Assembly (NCBI GenBank): GCA_021822385.1
Contig: JAKARC010000010.1
Location: 1 to 64,000 of the forward strand
Length of the DNA: 64,000 nucleotides
Direction: 5' to 3'
Source of the DNA: Pseudomonadota bacterium
GTDB taxonomy: Bacteria; Pseudomonadota; Gammaproteobacteria; Steroidobacterales; Steroidobacteraceae
Both the position numbers and the translations under genes were made by a program. This document shows positions 50,935-60,956 of the stretch, in pieces; position 1 is the stretch's first letter; each line of letters starts with the position of its first letter. The notes beneath the pieces were generated by a model. It ran no database searches. It was not told the DNA's origin and worked only from the letters and a program-made list of their open reading frames with translations.

Positions 50935-52356
50935 TCAGTACCGGTAATGATCGGACTTGTAGGGTCCGGCGCGATCCACACCGATGTAACGGGCCTGTTC
51001 CTCGCTGAGTTCGGTCAGTACGGCGTTGAACTTCGTCAACTGCAGCCGCGCAACCTTCTCATCGAGCCGCTTCGGCAGCACGTACACGCCCACCGGGTAG
51101 TTTTCCGGATGGGTGTAGAGTTCGATCTGCGCCAGCGTCTGGTTGGCGAAACTCGCGCTCATCACGTAGCTCGGATGTCCGGTTGCGCAGCCGAGATTGA
51201 CCAACCGCCCCTGCGCCAGCAGGATCAGCCGCCGACCGTCCGGGAAAATGACGTGATCGACCTGCGGCTTGATGTTCTCCCAGCGATAACGCCGCAGGGA
51301 GGCGACATCAATTTCGTTGTCGAAGTGCCCAATATTGCAAACGATCGCATTGTGCTTCATGCGGACCATATGCTCATGCGCGACCACATGCAGATTGCCG
51401 GTGGCCGTGACGAAGATGTCGGCCTTGTCCGCCGCATACTCCAGGGTCACGACCCGGAAGCCCTCCATGGCCGCCTGCAAGGCGCAGATCGGGTCGATCT
51501 CGGTCACCCACACCTGCGCGGCAAGCGCCCGCAGCGCCTGCGCACACCCCTTGCCGACATCACCGTAGCCGCACACGACGGCGATCTTGCCCGCCACCAT
51601 CACGTCGGTCGCGCGCTTGATGCCGTCGACCAGGGATTCCCGGCAGCCGTACAAATTGTCGAATTTGCTCTTGGTGACAGAATCGTTGACGTTGATCGCC
51701 GGAAACGCGAGCCGCCCCTCCTTGGCCATCTGATAGAGCCGGTGCACTCCCGTGGTGGTTTCCTCGGTGACACCGCGGATGTGGCCGATGCGCCGGGAGT
51801 ACCACTTCGGATCGGCGGCCAGACGCGCGCGGATGGCCGCAAACAGTTCGGTCTCCTCGGCGCTCGCGGGTTTGCTGAGCACACTGATGTCCGCCTCGGC
51901 GCGTACGCCGAGATGCATCAGCAGGGTCGCATCGCCGCCGTCATCGAGAATCATATTGGTGAAGTTCCCGTCGGGCCATTCGAAGATCCGATGGGTGTAA
52001 TCCCAGTAGTCGGCCAGCGACTCGCCCTTCCAGGCGAACACCGGGGTGCCCTGGGCGGCGATCGCCGCCGCAGCATGATCCTGCGTCGAGTAGATGTTGC
52101 ACGACGCCCAGCGCACCTGCGCGCCGAGCGCCTGCAGCGTCTCGATCAGCACCGCGGTCTGAATGGTCATGTGCAGCGACCCGCTGATGCGCGCGCCGGC
52201 AAGCGGTTGCGCGCTCGCGTACTCGGCGCGGATGGCCATCAGGCCCGGCATCTCGGTCTCGGCGATGAGGATTTCCTTGCGGCCCCAGTCGGCCAGGGAC
52301 AGATCCGCGACGTGATGGTCGGCGGGCCGGAGAGCCGGCTTCGGTGTAGCGTTCAT
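50935..52356 (-). CDS. ahcY: Adenosylhomocysteinase
   Basis: [61 protein letters not shown]...[14 protein letters not shown]...PYKSDHYRY; start at MNATPKP preferred because GGAG lies upstream (alternative 52371). Confidence 0.97.
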   Translation of the reverse strand: MNATPKPALRPADHHVADLSLADWGRKEILIAETEMPGLMAIRAEYASAQPLAGARISGSLHMTIQTAVLIETLQALGAQVRWASCNIYSTQDHAAAAIAAQGTPVFAWKGESLADYWDYTHRIFEWPDGNFTNMILDDGGDATLLMHLGVRAEADISVLSKPASAEETELFAAIRARLAADPKWYSRRIGHIRGVTEETTTGVHRLYQMAKEGRLAFPAINVNDSVTKSKFDNLYGCRESLVDGIKRATDVMVAGKIAVVCGYGDVGKGCAQALRALAAQVWVTEIDPICALQAAMEGFRVVTLEYAADKADIFVTATGNLHVVAHEHMVRMKHNAIVCNIGHFDNEIDVASLRRYRWENIKPQVDHVIFPDGRRLILLAQGRLVNLGCATGHPSYVMSASFANQTLAQIELYTHPENYPVGVYVLPKRLDEKVARLQLTKFNAVLTELSEEQARYIGVDRAGPYKSDHYRY

Positions 52357-52379
52357 GGCTGATTGCTCCATTAGGTCTA

Positions 52380-52471
52380 GCGAGCGCCGTATTGACAGAA
52401 GCGCACGTCACTCGAGCCTGGCAGAACCGGTGGCGCGAGCCGCACCACCGCCTGTCGCAGCGCTCCTCGAT
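52380..52471 (-). ncRNA. SAH (S-adenosylhomocysteine) riboswitch
   Basis: Minus strand reads TCGAGGAGCGCTGCGACAGG...TGCCAGGCTCGAGTGA...CAATACGGCGCTCGC, matching CGAGGAGCGCUGC...CCAGGCUCG...ACGGCGCUC of known SAH riboswitches; GAGCGC/GCGCTC pseudoknot pairing possible; sits just 5' of ahcY. Confidence 0.93.
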
Positions 52472-52511
52472 TGACATCGCTCCACCGCACACGTGCGATG
52501 GCGAATCGATG

Positions 52512-52543
52512 GCAGCAGCGCGGCGCACATGCCGCGCTGCTGC
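52512..52543 (-). terminator. Perfect 13-bp hairpin 5 nt after the metK stop
   Basis: GCAGCAGCGCGGC-GCACAT-GCCGCGCTGCTGC; no strong U-tract. Confidence 0.55.
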
Positions 52544-52548
52544 TCTGG

Positions 52549-53721
52549 TCATGCCGCCCGGGATGCCTTGGCGTCCGCGGCCAGAGCCTCCGCCCGGTCG
52601 GTCCGCTCCCAGGTGAACTCAGGCTCCGTACGGCCGAAGTGCCCGTAGGCGGCGGATCGTTGATAGATCGGCCGCGCCAGATCGAGCATTTGACGCAACC
52701 CGTACGGGGTGAGGTCGAAGTTGCGACGAACCAGCGCGGTCAGTTGCTCGCCGGAGAGACGGCTGGTGCCGAATGACTCGACCATGATCGAGGTCGGCTC
52801 GGCGACACCGATGGCATAGGACAGCTGCACCTCGCAGCGGCGGGCCAAGCCCGCGGCAACGATGTTCTTGGCGACATAACGCGCCGCGTACGCCGCGGAG
52901 CGATCGACCTTGGAGGGGTCCTTGCCCGAGAAGGCGCCGCCGCCATGGCGGGCATAGCCGCCGTAGGTATCGACGATGATCTTGCGCCCGGTGAGACCAC
53001 AATCGCCCACCGGCCCGCCGACCACGAATCGACCGGTCGGGTTGATATGGAACTTCGTCTCCGCACCGACCCATTCCGCCGGCAATACGGGCTTGAGAAT
53101 CTCCTCCATCACCGCTTCCCGCAACCGCTCGATGGGGATCTCGGCGCTGTGCTGCGTGGAGAGCACGACCGCCGTAATGCCGGTCGGCCGATCATCCTCG
53201 TAGCGCAGCGTGACTTGGCTCTTGGCGTCCGGCCGCAACCACGGCAGCACGCCGCTTTTGCGCACCTCGGCCTGACGCTTCACCAGACGGTGCGCCAGCG
53301 TGATCGGCGCCGGCATCAGCACATCGGTCTCATCAGTGGCATAGCCGAACATCATGCCCTGATCGCCTGCGCCCTGGGCCTGCTCATCCTTGCGATCGAC
53401 TCCCTGGGCGATGTCCGGGGACTGCTTGCCGATGATGTTCAGCACGCCGCAGCTCGCGCCGTCGAATCCCATCTCCGAGGAGTTGTAGCCAATATCAAGT
53501 ACGGTCCGGCGCACCAGTGATTCGACGTCCACCCAGGCGGAGGTGGTCACCTCGCCCGCCACGATCACCACACCGGTCTTGACCAGCGTCTCACAGGCCA
53601 CACGCCCGCGCGGATCTTCGGCGAGGATGGCATCAAGCACGGCGTCCGATATCTGATCGGCCACCTTGTCCGGATGACCTTCGGAAACGGATTCGGATGT
53701 AAAGAGATAGCGGTTGGTCAT
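52549..53721 (-). CDS. metK: S-adenosylmethionine synthetase
   Basis: [65 protein letters not shown]...[16 protein letters not shown]. Confidence 0.98.
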   Translation of the reverse strand: MTNRYLFTSESVSEGHPDKVADQISDAVLDAILAEDPRGRVACETLVKTGVVIVAGEVTTSAWVDVESLVRRTVLDIGYNSSEMGFDGASCGVLNIIGKQSPDIAQGVDRKDEQAQGAGDQGMMFGYATDETDVLMPAPITLAHRLVKRQAEVRKSGVLPWLRPDAKSQVTLRYEDDRPTGITAVVLSTQHSAEIPIERLREAVMEEILKPVLPAEWVGAETKFHINPTGRFVVGGPVGDCGLTGRKIIVDTYGGYARHGGGAFSGKDPSKVDRSAAYAARYVAKNIVAAGLARRCEVQLSYAIGVAEPTSIMVESFGTSRLSGEQLTALVRRNFDLTPYGLRQMLDLARPIYQRSAAYGHFGRTEPEFTWERTDRAEALAADAKASRAA

Positions 53722-54779
53722 CAGTCGGTTCCCGTTGAAAGTTGAGTGGAAGGAGGCTGGACCGAGGCCGCACCCGTCGTACCGAAGGCGGCTGCGGCGG
53801 CCTCGGGGCCGAAGCTCTGGGCGAGGCGGGCGGCGATCTGCGCGCGGGTGGCCCGGTGGTTCTGCGTCCCGAGGGCCTCGATCTTGATCGCCCCCATCAC
53901 GGCGGCGACCCGCCCCGCGCTCACCCAGTCGAGGCCGTGCAGCAGGCCGTGCAGCAGGCCGGCGCGGTACGCATCGCCGCACCCGGTTGGATCCACCACC
54001 GCGCGCGCAGGCGCGCACGGAATTTCAATGCGCTGCCCGGCGGTGTGGATGACCGAGCCCTGCGCCCCGCGGGTCACGATGAGCGCTGCAACCCGCTGGC
54101 AGACTTGCTGCTCGTCCCAACCGCTCTTGTGCTGCACCACCTGCCATTCGTAATCGTTGACCACCACCCAGTCGGCCTGCTCGATGAAGGCGCGCAACGC
54201 CGCGCCGTCGAACATCGGCAGCCCCTGGCCGGGATCGAACAGGAACGGAATGCCCGCTGCCACGAACTGCGCGGCATGCTCGATCATGCCCTCGCGGCCA
54301 TCGGGAGCCACCACCCCGAGACTCACGCCGTGCGCGGCACTCACCGCGTTGCGGTGCGCATGCTGCATCGCGCCGGGGTGGAAGGCGGTGATCTGGTTGT
54401 CATCGAGATCGGTGGTGATGAACGCCTGCGCCGTCAGTTCTTCATCGATCACACGCAGGTGATCGAGCGCGATGCCGGTGCGCTCGAGCCAGTCCCGGTA
54501 GGGACCGAAATCACGCCCCACGGTGGCCATGGGCACGCCGCGGTCGCCGAGCAGGCTCATGTTGTAGGCGATGTTGCCGGCGCAGCCACCGAACTCCCGG
54601 CGCAACTGCGGCACCAGAAAGGAGACATTCAGGATATGGATCTGTTCGGGCAGGATATGGTCGCGGAAGCGGCCTTCGAACCGCATGATGGCATCGTACG
54701 CCACCGAGCCGCAGATCAACGCTGTGCGGGTGTCATCACCCTCGCGTGACACCCCGCCCACCGGGAAATTCAGTGTCAT
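53721..54779 (-). CDS. PfkB-family carbohydrate kinase, probable adenosine kinase
   Basis: [59 protein letters not shown]...[20 protein letters not shown]; stop overlaps metK start. Confidence 0.93.
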   Translation of the reverse strand: MTLNFPVGGVSREGDDTRTALICGSVAYDAIMRFEGRFRDHILPEQIHILNVSFLVPQLRREFGGCAGNIAYNMSLLGDRGVPMATVGRDFGPYRDWLERTGIALDHLRVIDEELTAQAFITTDLDDNQITAFHPGAMQHAHRNAVSAAHGVSLGVVAPDGREGMIEHAAQFVAAGIPFLFDPGQGLPMFDGAALRAFIEQADWVVVNDYEWQVVQHKSGWDEQQVCQRVAALIVTRGAQGSVIHTAGQRIEIPCAPARAVVDPTGCGDAYRAGLLHGLLHGLDWVSAGRVAAVMGAIKIEALGTQNHRATRAQIAARLAQSFGPEAAAAAFGTTGAASVQPPSTQLSTGTD

Positions 54780-55003
54780 GCCTGAGTCTGTTTGCTTGGA
54801 TCAGTGTGTAATTCTAACCGAATTTGCGCCTCGAGGCCAGGGCAGAGCGCAAGCCGGCCCCGGTGCGCGCCCACGCGGCGCCGGCATCCGTCATGGCCGC
54901 CGACGCACGCGCACGACATGTTGTCATTATCGGGTCGGGCGGCAATCCGGCTGACGGCGCTCGGCCTGTGGGCGCAACCGCAGTACCCACGCTCCCTCGC
55001 CCC

Positions 55004-55864
55004 TCAGCTCGCGTTCAGAATGCGGAAATGATGGCGCAGATGATCGCCGATGACCCCGGCGATGAAGTAATACCCGTGGTCATAGCCTTCGTGCCGGCGC
55101 ATCTGCAGGGCGAGGCCGCTGCGCCGACACGCCTGCTCGAGCAGCTCGGGCCGGAGCTGCTCCTCGAGGTACGGGTCAGCGAGCCCCTGATCGACGAGAA
55201 TGGGGGCACGGCACGCCGCATCCGGCACGCGCGCGGCAAGCTCCACGGCGTCATAGTCCGCCCATTGTCCCTGATCCTGACCGAGGTAGCCGGCGAAGGC
55301 CTTGCGACCCCAGGGGCACTGCCGCGGTGCACAAATTGGCGCCACCGCCGAAATGGAGCGGTAGAGCTGCGGATGGCGCAATCCCAGCATCAGCGCTCCG
55401 TGCCCCCCCATGGAGTGCCCAAGGACGCCCGTGCGGCGCGGGTCTGCCGGAAAGTGGGTATTGACCAACGTCCGCAGTTCCTGCGTCACATACGTATACA
55501 TGCGGTAGTGCGCCGACCAGGGCGTCGCGGTGGCATCAATATAGAACCCGGCCCCGGCGCCAAAATCCCAGTTATCGCGTTCCCCGGGCAAATGCAGGTC
55601 ACGCGGACTGGTGTCGGGGGCAACCAACATCACACCGAGTTCGGCGGCGACACGTTGCGCCCCCGCCTTCACCATGAAGGTTTCCTCGGTGCAGGTGAGC
55701 CCGGCCAGGCAATAGACCACAGGGACCCGCGCCTGCGCCGCCGCCGGCGGGGTGAACACCGCGAAGCGCATGACGCTCGCCGTGCTGGCGGCGAAGTGGC
55801 GGTAGAAGCCGACCGTGCCGCCGAAGCAGCGATGGGTGCTCACTACCTCGTATGGCTGCGGCAC
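55004..55864 (-). CDS. fghA: S-formylglutathione hydrolase
   Basis: HRCFGGTVGFYRHFAASTASVMRFAVFTPP...YCLAGLTCTEETFMVKAGAQRVAAELGVMLVAPDTSPR...GVLGHSMGGHGALMLGLR. Confidence 0.96.
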   Translation of the reverse strand: MPQPYEVVSTHRCFGGTVGFYRHFAASTASVMRFAVFTPPAAAQARVPVVYCLAGLTCTEETFMVKAGAQRVAAELGVMLVAPDTSPRDLHLPGERDNWDFGAGAGFYIDATATPWSAHYRMYTYVTQELRTLVNTHFPADPRRTGVLGHSMGGHGALMLGLRHPQLYRSISAVAPICAPRQCPWGRKAFAGYLGQDQGQWADYDAVELAARVPDAACRAPILVDQGLADPYLEEQLRPELLEQACRRSGLALQMRRHEGYDHGYYFIAGVIGDHLRHHFRILNAS

Positions 55865-55893
55865 GAATCGCCTCGCGGGCGCCGCTCAGCGCC

Positions 55894-57435
55894 TCACGCG
55901 CCCCGGGCGATGCGCGGCCGATGGCGCGCAGCCACCGCGAGGCCGGGGCTTTGCCACCCGCCGCCAAGCGCCTGATACAGCCCCACCAGATCGAGCGATA
56001 CCGTCGTTGTCGCGCTCGCCAGCGACAGCTCCGATTGCTCCTCGGCGCGCTCGGCCTCAAGCACATCGATGAAATTCGAGATGCCGCTGACATAGCGCTG
56101 GCGGGCCAGCACGAGCGCATTGCGGCTCGATTTTACGGCCGCCTCGAGCGCGACACGCTCCTGCTGGTCGGCGCCGTAGGCGGCCATCGCGTTCTCGACC
56201 TGATCCAATGCCAACAGCACGGTGCGCGCATAGACCACCGCGGCCTGCCTCGCCTGCAGGCGCCGCAACCGTACCGTGGCGCGAATGCGACCACCCTCGA
56301 AGATCGGCAGGTTGATCTGCGGTCCGAACATGGCGGTGTGGCTGGCCGCCGCCAGCAGATCGCCGAGCCCGGTCGATTGATAGCCGCCCTGGGCCGTGAG
56401 CGTGATGCTCGGGAAGAACGCGGAGATCGCCACTCCAATCTGCTCGGTCGCCGCATGCAGCTCGGCCTGCGCGGCCAGGATGTCCGGTCGGCGACGCAGC
56501 AGCTGCGAAGGCAGCCCGATCGGTACCACCGGCGGCACCGGCGGCACCGGCCGCGCGCGCACGAGCTCGGCACGTAGCGCCTCCGGCGGCAGCGCTAGCA
56601 GCTCGCTCAGCTGATTGATATCGACCGTGATCTGGTCATTGACGAGCGGCAACTGCGCCCGCGTCGTGTTGAGTTCTGCCGCAGAATTCTGCACGTCGAG
56701 ATCGGAGGTGAGCCCGGCGGCGTAGCGGGCCCGGGTGAGCTGCAGCAGGCCGCGCTGCGTGGCGAGCGTGCGCACGAGAATGGCCTTACGCAACTGTGCG
56801 CCACGCAGCGCGATATAGGTCTTCGCCACGTCGCTGACCATCGTCAGCAGCACGTCGCGACCGTCATAGACCGCCGCTGCGGTCGTCGCGTTCGCGGCCT
56901 TGATCGCGCGGCGCGTTGTGCCGAACAGATCGAGGGTCCAGGAAGCCCCCAGACCGAACTGCGAAAGGTTGTACGGATTGGTGAGGATCCCCGGAGGAAT
57001 GCCGGGAATGGTGCCCGCGGGCAGTGCGAACAACACGCCGGTCGGGGTATTGGTACTCGCGCGCTGGCGCGCCCACGAGGCGCTCGCCGACAGATCCGGC
57101 CACAAATATCCGGTCAGCTCCGCGGTTTGCGCCTCGGCCTCCCGCACCCGCAACGCCGCCTCGCGCACGCTCAAGTTCTGCGCCGCCGCCCGCTGCACCA
57201 GCGACGTGAGCATCCGATCATGGAAGCTCGACCACCACGCCACCGTCAATGGTCCGCTCGTCGTGAGCCGCGAGGCTCCCGCGGACCCATCCCGCATCGC
57301 GGTCGCCGACCAGTGCGCCGGCATTTTCGGCTTCGGCTTGACGAAATTCGGGCCGACGGTGCAACCGCCGAGCGCGAGCGCACCAGCGGCGATCAGCAGC
57401 GCACGCGCCGGGCGAATCGGCAAGGTGGAATGCAT
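55894..57435 (-). CDS. RND efflux outer membrane factor lipoprotein, NodT family
   Basis: LIAAGALALGGCTVGPNFVKPKPKMPAHW lipobox plus N-terminus; repeated OEP domain (ALRVREAEAQTAELTGYLWPDLSASASW; RRPDILAAQAELHAATEQIGVAISAFFPSITLTAQGG). Confidence 0.94.
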   Translation of the reverse strand: MHSTLPIRPARALLIAAGALALGGCTVGPNFVKPKPKMPAHWSATAMRDGSAGASRLTTSGPLTVAWWSSFHDRMLTSLVQRAAAQNLSVREAALRVREAEAQTAELTGYLWPDLSASASWARQRASTNTPTGVLFALPAGTIPGIPPGILTNPYNLSQFGLGASWTLDLFGTTRRAIKAANATTAAAVYDGRDVLLTMVSDVAKTYIALRGAQLRKAILVRTLATQRGLLQLTRARYAAGLTSDLDVQNSAAELNTTRAQLPLVNDQITVDINQLSELLALPPEALRAELVRARPVPPVPPVVPIGLPSQLLRRRPDILAAQAELHAATEQIGVAISAFFPSITLTAQGGYQSTGLGDLLAAASHTAMFGPQINLPIFEGGRIRATVRLRRLQARQAAVVYARTVLLALDQVENAMAAYGADQQERVALEAAVKSSRNALVLARQRYVSGISNFIDVLEAERAEEQSELSLASATTTVSLDLVGLYQALGGGWQSPGLAVAARHRPRIARGA

Positions 57436-57737
57436 AAGTGTCCCTAGTCGTTCAGGAGGAGCCAGGATTCATCGAGCGGCGACCCGGTGCGCGCCGGTAC
57501 CGCGGACGCAGCCGCGTAGTCCGTCATCGGTGTCCACAGCCATTTCCGTAGACTAGCGCAGGGAGTCGGCCAGCGGGAAGGGCTCGAGCCCGCCAACCGG
57601 CCCTGTCTACCTTAAAGTGCAATGCCAGCTCCCTCGAAGGGGCGATCGGGCGAGGCCTCGCGTCCGGTGTGCGGGGGTGCGACATGACGCCGCGCCGCAC
57701 GTCGCGGTACGATAATCGCACGTAACGAGTTCCCGAA

Positions 57738-58571
57738 GTGCCGCCGAAGCATCCCGCCAATCCGCACCCATCGAGCCGCGCGCGTGCACCGGCGTCCGCA
57801 CTGCTGTCCCGGGCGGGCGACCCGGATTTCATGACGTCGCTGGCGCGTGGCCTGCATGTCATCCGCGCCTTCGCCGGAGTCGACCGGCGCCTGACCATTG
57901 CCGATGTCAGCCGCGCGACCGGCCTGACGCGAGCGGTGGTGCGACGGTGCCTGTACACGCTGCGCGAACTGGGCTATGCCGCCAGCGACGGCCGTACGTT
58001 CCGACTGCAGCCCCGCATTCTCAGTCTCGGCTATGCCTACCTCGCCACCGCCCCGCTGCCCATCGCGGCCCAACCGGTGCTGACGGAATTGAGCGAGCGG
58101 ATTGGCGAAGCCACCACCGTCGGGGTGCTCGATGAGGGCACGGTCGTATACGTGGCGCGCGCATCGACCCAACGCATCATGTCGGTCACGCTCGGTGTCG
58201 GCAGCCGCCTGCAGGCTTACTGCACCGCGCTCGGCCGGGTGCTGCTCGCCAGCCTGCCGAGCGCGGCGGCGGCAGCCGCGCTCGCCCGGGAGGAACGGGT
58301 GGCGCACACGCGCTTTACGGTCACTGCGCTGCCGCAGCTGCTCGCGATCCTGGAGGAGGTGCGCGCGCACGACTACGCGCTCAACGACCAGGAACTCGAG
58401 ATCGGCTTACGTGCGATTGCCGTTCCGGTGCGCAACGTGGTCGGCGCAACGGTCGCGGCCATGAACGTGAGCGCCCAGGCCTCACGTCTCTCGCGCCGGG
58501 AACTGATCGAGACGGTGCTGCCGGCGCTGCGCGCGGCCGCCGAGCGGCTCGGCGCGGAACTCGCGCCGTAA
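57738..58571 (+). CDS. IclR family transcriptional regulator, PcaR/PobR-like
   Basis: DFMTSLARGLHVIRAFAGVDRRLTIADVSRATGLTRAVVRRCLYTLRELGYAASDGRTFRLQPRILSLGYAYLATAPLP. Confidence 0.92.
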   Translation: MPPKHPANPHPSSRARAPASALLSRAGDPDFMTSLARGLHVIRAFAGVDRRLTIADVSRATGLTRAVVRRCLYTLRELGYAASDGRTFRLQPRILSLGYAYLATAPLPIAAQPVLTELSERIGEATTVGVLDEGTVVYVARASTQRIMSVTLGVGSRLQAYCTALGRVLLASLPSAAAAAALAREERVAHTRFTVTALPQLLAILEEVRAHDYALNDQELEIGLRAIAVPVRNVVGATVAAMNVSAQASRLSRRELIETVLPALRAAAERLGAELAP

Positions 58572-58617
58572 CGCGCCGGGATTCCGCTCGATGCGGCCCG
58601 GCAGGTACACTGGCCGG

Positions 58618-59217
58618 ATGTTGCGCATGCCTACACCGGCCGTGCTGGGTCTGATCCTGGCGAACTTTGTGATCTTCCTCATCGAGCGGGTCGCCTTCGA
58701 TCCGATCGTCCTGCACTGCGCACTGTGGCCGCTCGGGCCCTACTTCCGTCCCTGGCAGCTGGTGACCTATGCATTCGTGCACGACGGCTGGCTCGACATC
58801 CTGTTCAACATGTTCGGCCTGTTCATATTTGCGCCGGCGCTGGAGCAATACTGGGGCGTACGCCGCTTCCTCGTATACTACTTTGCCTGTGTGGTCGCGG
58901 CCGGGATCACACAAATTGCCGTGCAGCATGCCACCGGCAACCCCGAGCCGACCATCGGCGCCTCGGGCGGGGTGTTCGGCGTGCTGCTCGCCTTCGCGTG
59001 GCTATTTCCGCGCGCACAGCTGCTGCTGCTGTTGCCGCCCATTCCTCTGCCCGCCTGGCTGTTTGTGACGCTGTACGGCCTGTTGGAGCTATTCTTCGGA
59101 GTCACCGGCATGGAGCCCGGCATCGCTCACTTTGCTCATCTCGGCGGCTTGCTGGGCGGCGCCATCATGATGCTGCTGTGGCGGGTGCCGCCCGACCCGC
59201 TCGGCCGTACCCGCTAG
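58618..59217 (+). CDS. Rhomboid family intramembrane serine protease
   Basis: WQLVTYAFVHDGWLDILFNMFGLFIFAPALEQYWGVRRFLVYYF...EPTIGASGGVFGVLLAFAWLFP (GxSG)...GIAHFAHLGGLLGGAIM. Confidence 0.92.
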   Translation: MLRMPTPAVLGLILANFVIFLIERVAFDPIVLHCALWPLGPYFRPWQLVTYAFVHDGWLDILFNMFGLFIFAPALEQYWGVRRFLVYYFACVVAAGITQIAVQHATGNPEPTIGASGGVFGVLLAFAWLFPRAQLLLLLPPIPLPAWLFVTLYGLLELFFGVTGMEPGIAHFAHLGGLLGGAIMMLLWRVPPDPLGRTR

Positions 59218-59271
59218 GGGGAACTTTCACACCGATGTGCACTCTATAGGCAGCTTAGACGGAGGGGTCGG

Positions 59272-60195
59272 ATGATCAAGACCGAGCATCTATGCAAGCG
59301 CTACGGTTCGCTGACAGCCGTGGCTGACGTCAGCTTCGAGGTGCACCCGGGCGAGGTGCTGGGCTTTCTCGGGCCCAACGGGGCCGGCAAGACCACCACG
59401 ATGCGGATGCTGGCCGGATTCGTCACGCCGACCTCGGGACATGCGAGCGTTTGCGGTCACGATGTCGAAACCGATGCGCTCGCCGCGCGCCAGAGCCTCG
59501 GCTATCTGCCCGAAGGCGCGCCGAGCTACGGCGAGATGCGCGTCAGCGCGTTTCTTGACTTCATTGCCGATCTACGGCTGCTGCAGGGCGCCCGCAAACG
59601 CGCTCGGCTCGACTATGTGATCGAACGACTCGAGCTGGCGCGTGTGCTCAATCAGACGATCGAAACACTGTCCAAGGGCTTTCGCCGGCGGGTGGGTCTC
59701 GCCCAGGCGATCATTCATGACCCGCCGGCGCTGGTTCTCGATGAACCCACCGACGGGCTCGATCCGAACCAGAAGTACGAAGTGCGCACGCTCATCAACG
59801 AGATGGCGCGGGAGAAAATAATAGTGATCTCGACCCACATCCTGGAGGAGGTGGACGCGGTGTGCACGCGCGCGATCATCATCGCCCGCGGCCGCATCGT
59901 GGCCGACGACACACCCGTGCAGCTTGCCGCGCAATCGCGCTATCACAATGCGGTATCGCTGCAATTGGCCGACCGCCAGAAGCTCGAGGCGGCGCGCGCG
60001 GCCGTGGCGGCGCTACCGCAGGTCGCCACCGTGGAGGTGAGCGAGCGCGAGGCGCGCCTGACGGCGCTGCCGCGCGCCGGTGCGCTCATCCTGCAGGACA
60101 TCTCCGATCTCGCCCAGCGGCAGGGACTGCAGTTAAAGGAGCTGCACCTGGAGTCCGGCCGGCTCGACGAAGTGTTCCGCACCATTACCGCCTGA
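59272..60195 (+). CDS. ABC transporter ATP-binding protein, GldA-like
   Basis: VLGFLGPNGAGKTTTMRMLAGFVTPTSGHASVCGHDV...LSKGFRRRVGLAQAIIHDPPALVLDEPTDGLDPNQ. Confidence 0.95.
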   Translation: MIKTEHLCKRYGSLTAVADVSFEVHPGEVLGFLGPNGAGKTTTMRMLAGFVTPTSGHASVCGHDVETDALAARQSLGYLPEGAPSYGEMRVSAFLDFIADLRLLQGARKRARLDYVIERLELARVLNQTIETLSKGFRRRVGLAQAIIHDPPALVLDEPTDGLDPNQKYEVRTLINEMAREKIIVISTHILEEVDAVCTRAIIIARGRIVADDTPVQLAAQSRYHNAVSLQLADRQKLEAARAAVAALPQVATVEVSEREARLTALPRAGALILQDISDLAQRQGLQLKELHLESGRLDEVFRTITA

Positions 60196-60212
60196 GGGCG
60201 CCCGGGGGTTTC

Positions 60213-60947
60213 ATGCGCAACGTGGCTTTGATTCTGCGCCGCGAACTCGCGAGTTATTTCGCGACGCCGCTCGCGTACGTGTTCATCATCATTTTTCTCG
60301 TACTCGCCAACGCCTTTACCTTCTACGTCGGCGACTTCTACCAGCGCGGCCAGGCGGACCTGCGTCCGTTCTTCATGTTTCATCCTTGGCTGTATCTGTT
60401 TCTGATTCCGGCGCTCACCATGAAGCTGTGGGCCGAGGAGCGCAAGTCCGGCAGCATTGAACTGTTGATGACCCTGCCGGTGAAGATCTGGGAAGCCGTG
60501 CTCGGCAAGTTCCTCGCTGCCTGGGCATTCACGGCGATTGCACTGGCGCTCACCTTCCCCATCTGGATCACGGTCAATTACCTGGGCAGCCCGGACAACG
60601 GCGTGATATTTGCCTCCTACATCGGCAGCCTGCTGCTGGCCGGCGGATTTCTCGCCATCGGCTCGTGCATGTCGGCGCTGACCCGCAACCAGGTCGTCGC
60701 GTTCATTCTCGGCGTTGCCGCCTGCTTCGTACTGCTGCTCGCCGGCTACCCGATGGTGCTCGATGCGTTTCAGGGCTGGGCGCCCGAAGTGCTGATCAAT
60801 GCCATCGCATCGCTGTCGCTGCTGACGCACTTCCAGTCGATCACCCGCGGCGTGCTCGAGGCGCGCGATGTCGTGTACTTCGTGCTATTGATCGGCTTTT
60901 TCCTGTTCACCACCGCGGTCGCCATCGACCTGCGCAAAGCGGATTAG
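60213..60947 (+). CDS. ABC transporter permease, GldF-like
   Basis: MRNVALILRRELASYFATPLAYVFIIIFLVLANAFTFYVGDFYQRGQADLRPFFMFHPWLYLFLIPALTMKLWAEERKSGSIELLMTLPV. Confidence 0.94.
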   Translation: MRNVALILRRELASYFATPLAYVFIIIFLVLANAFTFYVGDFYQRGQADLRPFFMFHPWLYLFLIPALTMKLWAEERKSGSIELLMTLPVKIWEAVLGKFLAAWAFTAIALALTFPIWITVNYLGSPDNGVIFASYIGSLLLAGGFLAIGSCMSALTRNQVVAFILGVAACFVLLLAGYPMVLDAFQGWAPEVLINAIASLSLLTHFQSITRGVLEARDVVYFVLLIGFFLFTTAVAIDLRKAD

Positions 60948-60956
60948 GAGCGCGGC

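Noticed and set aside
50932-52362. 476-aa plus-strand ORF opposite ahcY
   Set aside because: Antisense shadow of adenosylhomocysteinase.
56524-56552. Short GGCGGCACC tandem-like repeat
   Set aside because: Encodes a Pro/Val-rich linker (PPVPPVVP) in the outer membrane factor; too short to call a repeat element.
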